From NCBI RefSeq assembly GCF_051020765.1, contig NC_134932.1:9858001-9922000 (forward strand): 64,000 bases of DNA, in the 5' to 3' direction. A program made the translations under genes and the position numbers. Shown piece by piece: positions 34,946-45,033 of this stretch. Position 1 is the first letter of the stretch. Each line of letters starts with the position of its first letter. This DNA is from Lasioglossum baleicum (lineage: Eukaryota; Arthropoda; Insecta; Hymenoptera; Halictidae). The notes under the pieces are model-generated. The model was given only the letters and a program-made list of their open reading frames with translations. It had not been told where the DNA came from and did not search any database.

Positions 34946-35556
34946 TGGGAGTAGACTCGTTTTTCCAGGATTGCAAGGGTCCGGGATGTGCCTTTTCATT
35001 TCTCAATAATGCAAAGAGGGGGTTTTTCAAGTAGTCGAATTTCAGTGAAATTGGTTAATTGGTTTACAAATTATAAACGATCAAAAGTGGTAAAAATCCC
35101 AATTAACTAATTTGAATGAAATTTTCAGAACGTATACCATTTGTAAGAGTTTAAAGAGCACATCTTTGAAATTGTCGTTATTGGTCCAGCTAAAAAAGAT
35201 GTAGAAATCTATTTTCACTATTCCGACCAGATGCATTTTTTATTAGAGACGTTATTTACTAAAGTAATTCTTCTAGTCTTTTAAAGAAATTGAAGTCGTT
35301 TGGCCTGTTCACATAAAAAAAGTTATTCTGATTTAAAGTGTGTGTATGATCAGTTATGCTCCTAACGGTAGGTATATGCTACCGAATAATGCAAAGTACG
35401 CCTCGCGAACGTAAAAATAGGACTTTTGAAGGCGATCGCGGCCTCGATTGATCTTCTATCTAGCGCTTTTGACTACTGAAAAACTCGATCAATTCATTAT
35501 TGAGAAAAGAGAACGCGCACTTCGCACACTTGCAATCCTGGAAACGAGTCAACCCA
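34946..35556. mobile_element. 611-bp element with GACTCGTTT...CCAGGATTGCAAG ends
   Basis: Inverted ends of roughly 60 bases are visible: GACTCGTTTTTCCAGGATTG on the left and, inverted, GACTCGTTTCCAGGATTGCA on the right, with TTTTCATTTCTCAATAATGC against a partly matching inner segment. The interior contains no frame of note. Target duplication could not be fixed. It is presumably a nonautonomous DNA transposon of unknown superfamily. Confidence 0.6.
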
Positions 35557-36634
35557 CTGAAACCCCCTAATTTTGAACAGACCGCATAAGATGTATTGTT
35601 TGGAATGAAAGTGATCGATTCGGCGAGTAGCGAGGCCACCGCCGAAGCGGTGGATCGTCGCGATTCCCAGCGAAGGAGAGTCGATCGTCGTGGAATTTAT
35701 CGTTGTGCCGTCGGATAAGAACCGGCAAGGATCACTCGATCCTCCTAAGCCCTAAGCTGATCCGTCGACGAGGACAGAGGGCTGCGTGCGATCGAGGCGC
35801 GCGGATTACAAATCGTCGCCGAGGTATCCAGTTCCAACCTGTTACGGGCGTTGAAAAATCTGGCAGGTAGGTACTCGCACTCGCAGGAATTTCTTATCAA
35901 TTAAGGACAGGTTTCCACGCGGCGGCGCGTCGGAGGACGGTTTTTTCCCCTCGTTCCTCCCTACCAATCGGGCAATAGCGAACCCCATACACTCGCGTTC
36001 GCGCGTTGTCCCTGTTTCTCTCATTTGTACAGTTAGCCGGTTAAACAGAGAGTCCCGGCTACGAATAAAAGCGCGTCCATCTTACTTGGCCACTCTTCTT
36101 ATTTACATTCCCACGGCCAGCGTGCCGTCGTAACTTTTACCCGCCGCGAATTAATTTACCGTTGGAAAGCGGCGGCGGCGGCTGTCCCGCGACCACTGCG
36201 CCGGACCTTTATTCCCCCGCGAATTCATTTGCGTACCCTAGCCCACGGCTCGATTTATGGAAATTGATTTTCCGTTAGAAAGCGCCGCGGCTTGTCCCGG
36301 ACTGGAACCCGCGATAGAAAGCGGAACTTCGCGCGAAACGCTCGCGGATTCCGCGCGGAACGCGCCTGGAATGCACGCGGGATTCTTCCGACTACGAGCG
36401 CCACTTAGGCGTGACACGGAGATTCATGATTTACGCATTATGCATTACGTTCACCGGAAAGTTCATTTCAAGCCAATATACGTGGTCTGTCCGGAAAGTA
36501 TTCGACCTTTGCTTATATCTTCGTTCCTAAGTGGGCTAAAGCGCGTGTTTATATTAGAGGCGACGTTGTAATAAGTGGCCTGCCCATGCAACAAATCTCT
36601 GCATGCCGTCATTTCAAAGCGATACGCAGTTTTT
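35557..36634. other. Gene-free stretch, GC-rich
   Basis: A GCGGCGGCGGCGG run lies near 36170. The plus frame at 36257-36571 (104 codons) is without motifs. Nothing is supported. Confidence 0.35.
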
Positions 36635-37409
36635 AACCGACTTCGAAAAAGGAGGAGGTTACTCAATTCGATCTCTATGTGCCTTTTTTTAACCGACTTC
36701 GAAAAAGGAGGAGGTTACTCAATTCGATCTGTATGTGCCTTTTTTTTCGCTTTTTTTTCTATGTATGTTCACCGATTACGTCGAGATGGATGGACCAATC
36801 GGAACGAAACCTTTTGCATCTTGTAGAGTATGTTCCCGGGATGGTCCCGTGCAAAAAAATTTTACATTTCCTTATTAATTACGATTTTATTTGCGAAAAT
36901 GTAGGGTGGTGATACCGTCGTGAACTCCGCTGAATGTTAGACATTAGGAACAGTAACGACGCGACGTCGTTACCGTTATCGATTGCCGCTTTCAGATATT
37001 TATAAATTACGATTTGGAATGTAACGGCTGACAGAGATAAAAAAGTGTGAAATAAAAAAAAACTTTTTAAAAAAAAATTAAACCGACTTCGAAAAAACGC
37101 ACTAAAAAGAATGAAATAATTTCCATTTCATTTATGTGAATACACACAAACTTAAGTACAATACAATCTTTTCGGAGGCGGCGCAAATATATTATTTAAA
37201 TATAAATATATTAGTATTTAGAAGAATTTAAGGATTTTCGTAATTTCCAGTGTCGAAAATCTTCAATTTTGCGCCGCCTCCGAAAAGATTGTATTGTATT
37301 TAAGTTTGTGTGTGTATTCACATAAATTAAATGGAAATTATTTCATTCTTTTTAGTGCGTTTTTTCGAAGTCGGTTTAATTTTTTTTAAAAAAGTTTTTT
37401 TTTATTTAA
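36635..37409 (+). mobile_element. Hairpin-bearing repeat family Y, copy A
   Basis: It starts AACCGACTTCGAAAAAGGAG, and the first 56 bases are repeated in tandem (36635 and 36691). The body shares GATTACGTCGAGATGGATGG and GGAACGAAACCTTTTGCATC with copy B at 42961. Bases 37050-37184 and 37266-37409 are inverted arms of about 135 bases around an 80-base loop, including TACAATACAATCTTTTCGGA and GGCGGCGC. The right end is the inverse of AACCGACTTCGAAAAA. No transposase is present. Confidence 0.75.
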
Positions 37410-37440
37410 GAATCGAGTCAAGTGAGCGTCGCGTATTATA

Positions 37441-37738
37441 ATGACCGAACGTGTGGAACAACGGATATGCATTAAATTTTGCCAGAAACATGGGCATTGC
37501 TGTTCGGAAACCATTGGTACGATCCTCCGTACAGTTCTGATATAGCTACTTGTGACTTCTGCTTGTTCCTCAAAATGAAAAAACCTCTCAAAGGACGAAG
37601 ATTTGCGGACGTAGAAGCAATAAAAGAGAATACGACGAGGCAGCTGTTCGCTATCCTGAAGATGATTTTAAGGAGTGTTTCCGTAAGTGGGAGGATCGCT
37701 GGAAGAAAGTTGTGGCTTCTAGCGGACACTACTTTTAA
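37441..37738 (+). pseudogene. Mariner transposase remnant, N- and C-termini joined
   Basis: An ATG at 37441 opens a frame whose first 24 residues (MTERVEQRICIKFCQKHGHC onward) match the N-terminal helix-turn-helix region of mariner-family transposases. At about 37513 the coding jumps, with a frame change, to a C-terminal segment containing YDPPYSSDIATCDFCLFLKM. The Asp of TCDF corresponds to the third catalytic Asp of the DD34D triad. After LKGRRFADVEAIKENTTRQL another frameshift near 37660 leads to RWKKVVASSGHYF and a stop. The central region with the first two catalytic residues is missing. Terminal repeats were not found. It abuts family Y copy A. Confidence 0.85.
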
Positions 37739-39658
37739 GCGGACATCAATGGTATCAACCAGGAATGAGACTTCTACCCGCTGCGACGTCGATCGGATAA
37801 GATGATCGGATAAAATCGTTAAATACAGACTCCTGACTTAAATCTTTCCTAATTACAGTCAGACTATAACTGTAAGTAAAAGCCATCTAAAACCGTCTTG
37901 CAAGCTCGCTCTCCGCAGTATAAACATTTCCAGCGGTCGCCAATCATCGCCTAACATTACAGCGCGGCGAAATAATGTAACCGGGGAATTTGCAATTCGG
38001 ATTCGTCGTTATTTTTCGCGGGGCAATGTTGCGCAGCGCGGTTCATCTGCACAGCGACTAATTTCATTATCTCCCTGCCGTGTGATTCGTTCTCCACCAT
38101 TCCTTCTTTTCGCCCGTCCAATGAAATCTGTACAAATGGTCGAACGAACGACAAAGACGTCCCTCGGTGGAGGGGAAAGACGAACGACGAAGACTAATAA
38201 CGGACCGGGATAGAAAAATCGAAGAGAAAGCTTGCAGTATTTACATAGTAACAAGTCGGACGGACGGGATAATTTTTTTCAAGGATCGACATCAAAGCCG
38301 GCGATATGGTGTCCCAGAATGGGCGTGCGCGTACACGATGTTTTTATGGTTTGCGCGCACCCTATCTCTCTCCCGTTCCGTGCCGCGAAAACGGAAACGT
38401 ATCTAATTGGCCTTTAATTGGCCGAATGTAAATTATACATTAATGTCCCTTTAACGTTAAGCAGACGGAATAAACCGTGTGGCGTCGTGCGCGCAGCGGG
38501 ATCCAGACCGGGCTTGGATTTTTCGAAAAGCCCTCGTAAATGCCACACGCGGTTCAGTACCTTTTGATAGTTACCCCCGGATCCACTCGTGTTAGCCTCT
38601 CCTTTTTACCACCGTAATTGCGGACCGTCTGTCCGTGCCCGGTCGTTCAAGATTTACGCTTCCAATTAGCCATACTTTATGGTTATAATGAATTTACATT
38701 CGTCGTACCGGTATAAATTAATCGTGACCCGGGCTATACGTGTTTCAGTGATTTAAATCCCCCCGCGTTCAGATTCGGCTACTTATCTCTCAGTTTCCTG
38801 TTTATTATGACGGAATTAACGCATCACTTTATTCGGACCAACCAAAAATTTACTAGGTTCGCGTCATTTGCAAATTTGTTTGCGTCGATCGGCGAAATTG
38901 CTGTCGTTTCGGTTACTTTGAAGACCTTCATATTTTAGCCACCCCTGTTAGGACTGTTTAGAAAAGATCATTTAACTTAAACTTCTCAAAACAATTTCTG
39001 GATACCTCAGACATGAAAGAGTTGTAAAACAAAATCAGCAAGTTAATCAAATCCAGTAAGAATAGTTCGAAATCCTGTATGAATGAGTATCAGGGAAACA
39101 AATGGTGGCACGTAATGGTCTCGTCGATTATACTGGCGACTGTATCCGAAAAGGGGCCGGCCGGGCAGTATCGAGGAATGGGATCGATGAAAATGATTAA
39201 CGGAAAGTACGTCCGTGGATCCGCAAAGGGAATCCCGCTAAATGCCAAGGTTACAAATTTCCACTGTACCGCATTATACCCGGGGGCTCTCCCCGGTATA
39301 GAGATGATTTTCGTATTTGGATCGAGTCCAAAGTGAAAGAGGACGGCACGTAGGCGGCCGTCTAATGTGCTTTTTCAAATAAAGCTACTTACATGAAAGA
39401 CGGAAATATAAATGGGCGAATGTGTCTGGACGAACGCGGCTGTTGGTGGGAGGGCACACGACCGAGCAGAAACCGTTTCGAACACTATTTTGCAATTTAC
39501 GCGACGAGAAACTGCCAGTTACATTCCATCGATTCGGAGCCTTCCGACTCTTTCCGTGAAAATTCGCGTCCATTAACGCTGCGACTACAAGATTGGTCTT
39601 TTTATTGTAATGTGAGCTTTAGTAAAAACAAATTTATTCGGTAATTTGTTGCGAGAAC
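37739..39658. other. Gene-free stretch
   Basis: Alternating GC-rich and AT-rich DNA. Frames such as 39079-39336 (+) and 38009-38254 (-) have no motifs. Nothing is supported. Confidence 0.4.
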
Positions 39659-39853
39659 GTACACTCCCGCTCATAAGTCTTAGGACACCTCCGGTTTTCG
39701 TAAAACTCTGGTATTTCGTATAGATTATGAACCATTAACTCTGTATTAACTACATAATATAAATGTAATGATAATGATCAAAAACACACGTAAAAAATGT
39801 GTAAAAACTATTTGGATCAACTTCAATGTAATAATTCATTAAGAATTATGAAA

Positions 39854-40727
39854 TGGCCACCCTAATCACCAGATTTGAACCATAGAAAAATTATGGGATG
39901 CAGACAGGTGCGAAACTTTTGCCCTACTTCGAAACCACATTTGTGGAATATTTTCGAACGAGAAAGGAATAATACAGTAATCGCGCGTTTGCTGTCAGCG
40001 GTCGTCTGTGCGATCACTGTCAAGTGCCTACCCATTCCACTGCCGGTCAACGCCGCGCTCGACTCGTCTCTACCTGAAACGGGGGTACACGGCGTCCTTT
40101 ACCAGCTCATTGTGACGCTAATTTATGTGGCTCCATCTTATTCAAGGGCTCATTTTAAAGGGGAAACTTCAAAGAACATAATCATATTTTTTCAAAATTT
40201 AAATCACTCTGGCCCCTCATCGAAAAAACGTGAAAAAAGAATTTGTTAAAATTTTTCGACATTATAAAGTTGATTTTCGAGGTTGAAAAAATTATTTTGT
40301 AATAGCTCAATCCTTTCCGAATAAAACCAAAAAAATGTAGCTTAATCGGACAAACAGTTCCTGAGATAAAAATTCGTAAGTGAGGCCTGTTTTCGCTAAA
40401 ATGGGCAAAAATTGAAAACTTTGAAGGCCTGCCATTTCTAAAAAAATTCGAAACCGGCAAAATGATGACTTAAACCCCCCCCCCTAATTTCACATGGATT
40501 ACAACATATTTCATTTAGAACAAAATCGACGGTGGTGCCTGCAAAAAGTGATCGATTTGGCATGAAATGACCCCACTGCGCGATCACTGTTGATACAGAA
40601 TACGGCTGTTGGACAGTGAACGCGCCATTACTGTATAACAACAGAAAGTATGAAAAAATTGATCACGCGGTTGCCAAGAATAGTGGAAACTGTAATAAAG
40701 AAACGTGGCGGATTCTTCGATAAATAG
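39854..40727 (+). pseudogene. Tc1-like transposase C-terminal fragments
   Basis: From 39854 the plus strand reads WPP, stop, SPDLN, then a frame-changed ENLW-like segment, and continues with VRNFCPTSKPHLWNIFERER. This is the C-terminal third of a Tc1-type transposase around the last catalytic position. After the 659-bp insertion the same protein resumes with KKLITRLPRIVETVIKKRGG and ends at a TAG (40725-40727), the usual Tc1 C-terminus. One in-frame stop, a frameshift and the insertion make it nonfunctional. Confidence 0.8.
39975..40633. mobile_element. 659-bp CAGTAAT element nested in the Tc1-like element
   Basis: The ends are CAGTAATCGCGCGTTTGCTG and, inverted, CAGTAATGGCGCGTTCACTG. TA lies outside each end (39973-39974, 40634-40635). 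A subterminal GCGATCACTGT appears near both ends. Removing the insertion with one TA rejoins the Tc1 frame exactly between ERNN/GII and TTESM, which supports the boundaries. There is no recognisable transposase. CAGT ends with TA suggest a pogo-like relation. Confidence 0.8.
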
Positions 40728-40875
40728 AAAATATAAATATGTGTTTTTTTTACTTCTTGGTAAGATTTTTGATATATGAGTGCAGCATCCTTTCCTTGAC
40801 TTCAACGATTATTTCATTTTTACAGAGTTCAATACAAATATGATCACTGTCCTAAGACTTATGAGCGGGAGTGTA

Positions 40876-42182
40876 TATAGGAATTGCCGAAGTGTCGGTA
40901 AACGAGTTAACGATGGCAGAGAAGGATGTAATTCTGCGGTTCGGATTGCAAGAAATGAAGTAACTCGGCCGGTGTCGCCGTGGACTGAGGCGCCTCGGCT
41001 AATCAATTCGAGTAAAATGTTAATTAACTCGGCTCACCGACGACGACGGGGCCAAGCTATGAATTTCATGCGTTTATAGCGCGGCCGAGTGAACGGGGCG
41101 CAATAAAACACAATCTTACACGATGTCTATCGCAGATTTCAATTTATTGCCAACTAAAGCCATCATCTCCGATAATTAGATTCCCCTTTAAACCTTATCT
41201 CCATAAATTAGTCGGCAAAAACGCGCATTAGCATATACATACATCGACACGGGTCTATTAATGAGTTTCCGGTGAGATATTCTCGATCGAACGAGAAGGG
41301 ACCGTCCTCCCAACGTTCAAGATATTAATATTTAAATTAAACAATGTCGGCCGGGTGTCGACGATATTCAATCGTTTCTAATAACGTCTCGGACAACGAT
41401 CGAACATCGCGTTCCCAATCACGGTGATTTCCCTGCAATTAGGCCGCGCGGCAGCGGTCGCGCGCCGACGGCTAATCAAATTAAAATGGCCGCCCAATAA
41501 AATGATCGGCGTCGAATGGAACGTGAAAAATTCCGTGAAACTTCGCAGGCTCGTCAACGCGAGCGCTAATACGACCCCGCTAATGGCACCAAGAATGTTT
41601 TAATCTTGAACGTGCGGGAACGCCGGAATGGAAATTATTAACCGAACGCGAAACCGAAAAGCATTACCGGGGGGGGGGGGAGCGGGGCGGCGATATAATA
41701 AAAAGGAAAAGGCGGGTGTGCACGTCAAATTCGCTGTGCGCTACCGTTCTACCTATCCCCACCTTTTTCTTTTTCTTCCGTTCTTTTTTCCTTTTTTACC
41801 GTCACCGTCTAATTCAACGAGCATGTTGAAGAGGCGCGGAACGCACCAAATAAAACTACCGTCGCGGATTTACAGCGCGATAAATGTAAAAAATTCACCG
41901 TCTCTCTCCGGGGGCTTTAATGTTTTTCGTATATTAAATTTAAGGTCGCTCGTCCGTTTTAGTTTTGCATACGTGTCGCGAGCAAACGAGTATGCTTACC
42001 ATTTGTTCGGAGGAGACGCGCCACGAGTGTGCTTTTCTGAATCCTCGAAGAGCAACGGAAAATTTATCGGGTAACTGGAAAACGCCCCCTGGAGGAATGT
42101 TCGAAACGTTTTCCCCAATTCTCTTTCTCCGATTGAAAGATTTTTCCAAGACGTTTCAGGTATGCTTTTCGAAGAGTAATGC
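40876..42182. other. Gene-free stretch
   Basis: A 12-base G run lies at 41669-41680. The 148-codon plus frame (41628-42074) starts in front of that G run, has a Phe/Pro/Leu-rich pyrimidine segment and no domain, and is treated as chance. Confidence 0.4.
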
Positions 42183-42287
42183 TTAAATATTGATTACGAT
42201 CGAATCTGATTTCATTTCATCTAAAAAGAAAGGCATAACAATCGTATTTATTAGACCTCGTCTGACTCGTTTAAATACGGCAAAGAG
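42183..42287. mobile_element. Right half of a piggyBac-type MITE
   Basis: It matches the right half of 15385-15603 (TTAAATATTGATT, CATCTAAAA, TTAGAC) and ends ACGGCAAAGAG followed by TTAA (42288-42291). The left half is missing. Confidence 0.6.
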
Positions 42288-42291
42288 TTAA

Positions 42292-42960
42292 GAACAACTT
42301 TCCTGGAGCTTATCCGAAGGTCACCTTAAAGGTTGCGATTGAAGGGAGCAAAATTAAGGGCTATTTAAGGGTTAATTTGAGATAGCCCGAACAAATGTAA
42401 TTCCACGTGAAATTGTCGTGTAACGAAAGGGACAGCCATTTTCCAACCACGTTCTCGGTCTCGTTGCGGCGCGCGTACGGCTCGCTTCTCTCTCCGGGCC
42501 GACACACACGGCCGTGAATGCTAAAAAATGTACTCGCAAATATTATGAGCAAGCGTACCGTATGTATCGTTTCTCACGTAGTGCCCGGGCCCGCGCGAGT
42601 TACTTTACTGCGCTCGTTCGCCCTGGAAATAAATTGGACATGAAACAGCTACTCCGTATGCGCCAAGCGCACGCCGCTTCTGACACTATTCAGTGTTTTC
42701 TTACAACGATCACCGCCGCATCGCGCCGGTGTGCGCCGCCGTCGATCCCCCGAGTAAATTTAATTGAAACCGCGGGAAACCTTATTGTACATGTCTTTTT
42801 CAAAATGCCCGGCATCCTGGGGATAAACCGTGAATACCGGTGCGATCAAATATTTTGTTTTCTACAACCCAGCAATCTCGAAAATAATTCCATACAACCA
42901 ATGTAATTTATTCAATCCTTATCCAAGTGCCTCCTTCACATTTTGATAGTAGACACTAGT
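42292..42960. other. Gene-free stretch
   Basis: The 130-codon plus frame at 42514-42906 shows no recognisable domain, and its composition changes midway. It is not called as a gene. Confidence 0.35.
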
Positions 42961-43668
42961 TAATCGACTTCGAAAACGGGGGAGGTTACTCAATTCGATT
43001 TCTATGTGCCCTTTTTTCGCTTTTTTCTATGTATGTTCATCGATTACGCCGAGATGGATGGATTAATCGGAACGAAACCTTTTGCATCTTGTAGAGTATG
43101 TCCCCGGGGTGGTCCCGTGAAAAAATGTTGCATTTTTTTATTGCTTACGATTTTATCCCACCAATCAGGACGAAACCTACTGCATTTTGTAGGGTATGTC
43201 TTGAAAACAAATTTTGCATTTTTTCATTCTTTGCGGTTTTTATTGCAAACAACCAATAAGACCGAAAAACCATCGTACGGTGTTCTACAAATTCTGCTCG
43301 TTCCGCTAAAAAGTGTGAAATAATTTACATTTAATTGATGTGGATACACACGAACTTAAATACAATACAATCTTTTCGGAGGCGGCGCGAAATTGAAAAT
43401 TTTCGACACTGGAAATTACGAAAAACCTTTTTTTCTACATGCTTTCACATATCAATGTATCTTCTCTTCCCACCTGCTGATTTCCAAGTCCACCATATTC
43501 CAATGAAATCATAATTAGCAACATCGATCATTTGGAAAATTTTCAATCGTGCGCCGCCTCCGAAAAGATTGTATTGTATTTAAGTTCGTGTGTATTCACA
43601 TCAATTAAATGGAAATTATTTCATACTTTGTAGTGCATTCTTTTAGTGCGTTTTTCGAAGTCGGCTTT
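42961..43668 (+). mobile_element. Hairpin-bearing repeat family Y, copy B
   Basis: Same layout and orientation as copy A: it starts AATCGACTTCGAAAACGGGG, then GATTACGCCGAGATGGATGG and GGAACGAAACCTTTTGCATC. A foldback follows with arms at about 43311-43419 and 43525-43638 (TACAATACAATCTTTTCGGA, GGCGGCGCG), and the end is TTTTTCGAAGTCGG. The loop differs from that of copy A. The GGAACGAAACC block is partly repeated inside (about 43160-43200). Confidence 0.75.
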
Positions 43669-43669
43669 T

Positions 43670-44528
43670 TTTATTCACGTATGGTATGTGAATACTCGGA
43701 AGAAAGATTTCACACAGTATTTTCGACTCTTTTAAAATTGAACCAATACATTTTTAGATGGCTTAACGTGACCCATGCTGTATTAAGAAGCATTTGTCCT
43801 AATATTAATCGCGTTCATTTCGTTCCCGCGTACAAATTAAGCTCTCGAACAGCTGAAACGTTGTGGATCGCGACGCCGCGATTTGCGATTCAAACAAAAT
43901 TCAATGCACGCGACACGGTTCGATCGATTCGCCGATGAATCGCGTCGCACAGTACGGTAATAAGTCTGATAATTATAATCGAGTCCGGATCCGCTGGGGA
44001 GCCGCGGTCTCTCCTTCGGCTCTCTTTTTTCCTCGACGAGAAAGCGCAGGAAAATTGAAACGCGACTTCGTGCCACGATAATTAACGCAACACGACCACG
44101 ATCGTCCGCTGCCGCGTTTTATTCGCTGCTTCTCCCTCGTTCTCCCCCGCTCTTTCTTTCTCTCTCGTCGCTCCCGTTTCCGCTGAGCACAAATAATCCA
44201 TTGAGACGTGTCTTTTTGTCTCGATTCTTCGAGCCGGGCCGATTCATCGCGGCTTCCTCCGCTGAGAAACAGAAAAAGTAAAGTTGCCGGGAAATCAGGG
44301 AAATTAATAAGGGCAGCTTGGGAAATGTTTGCTCGATATCCACCGCGAGATCCTTATTAACCGACGCGGCTTTTCTGCCGCGAAATGGGCCAACATTTGC
44401 AATCGGCGAATCTTGCCAGAAAATCGAGCGAATTGCCAATCTGCCCGGAAAATCGGGTCAGTGTGACTCGCATGCTTGTACGTTACTGTTGAGCATTTTA
44501 AATCCTTTCTATCAAGTTTATTTTGAAT
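43670..44528. other. Gene-free stretch
   Basis: A CT-rich run lies at 44130-44165. Frames on both strands at 43837-44439 overlap and have no motifs. Confidence 0.4.
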
Positions 44529-44601
44529 GTATAAAGATTCTGCAGTTACTACATTAATTATCCCTTAATAGTACGTTATTATTACACTGCGGATCTTTAT
44601 A
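44529..44601. mobile_element. Two outward TAGACTG-family ends
   Basis: GTATAAAGATTCTGCAGTTA (44529-44548) is a right end. CACTGCGGATCTTTATACAC (from 44585) is an end in the opposite orientation. They point away from each other with 36 bases between, so they belong to different copies. The second is cut by the hairpin element that follows. Confidence 0.4.
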
Positions 44602-45033
44602 CACGATGTCTCATTGTCAGCTGAAGGAGGCCACCTAAATATCTCCTTCATTTTTAGTGGCAAAAAAAAATATTTAAGGCATAATTTAAATGGTATCGAA
44701 GGAGGAATGTCATAGAAGAACAGTTTTTTTTGTCCGGTTATTTTTTCATAGTTTTTTATCGGGAAAACTTTTTTTTTTATTCCATCTTGTTAATGACTTA
44801 AGCATATTCAAATGTATTTCTTCAACCGCTATAAGATGGAATAAAAAAAAATTTTTCGCAATAAAGAAATAACGATGACCTTGAAAAAACTATGAAAAAA
44901 TAACCGGACAAAATAAATTGTTCTCCCATGATATTCCTTCTTCGATATCATTTAAATTATGCCATTAATATTTTTTGTACCATTAAAAAATAAAGGAGAT
45001 ATTTAGGTGGCCTCCTTCAGCAGAGACACCCTG
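44602..45033. mobile_element. Foldback element, arms about 200 bp
   Basis: The left arm starts near 44602 and contains CTGAAGGAGGCCACCTAAAT. The right arm ends CCTCCTTCAGCAGAGACACC then CTG at 45033. Inner matches include AACTATGAAAAAATAACCGG facing CCGGTTATTTTTTCATAGTT. The arms nearly meet, so most of the element is one hairpin. The right terminus, inverted, reads CAGGGTGTCTC, like the CAGGGTG ends at 2861 and 27405; the left terminus is diverged. Confidence 0.7.

Larger units (their letters stand above)
39662..40873 (+). mobile_element. Tc1-like element, deleted and interrupted
   Basis: Perfect 26-bp terminal inverted repeats begin CACTCCCGCTCATAAGTCTT. TA flanks both sides (39660-39661, 40874-40875). 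Total length is 1212 bp, of which 659 bp plus a duplicated TA is a later insertion at 39975-40633. The remaining roughly 550 bp keep only the transposase C-terminal part, so most of the coding region was lost. The perfect ends suggest it stayed mobilisable until fairly recently. Confidence 0.88.

Noticed and set aside
42514..42906. 130-codon plus frame
   Set aside because: No recognisable domain; composition shifts midway and there is no splice or promoter support.
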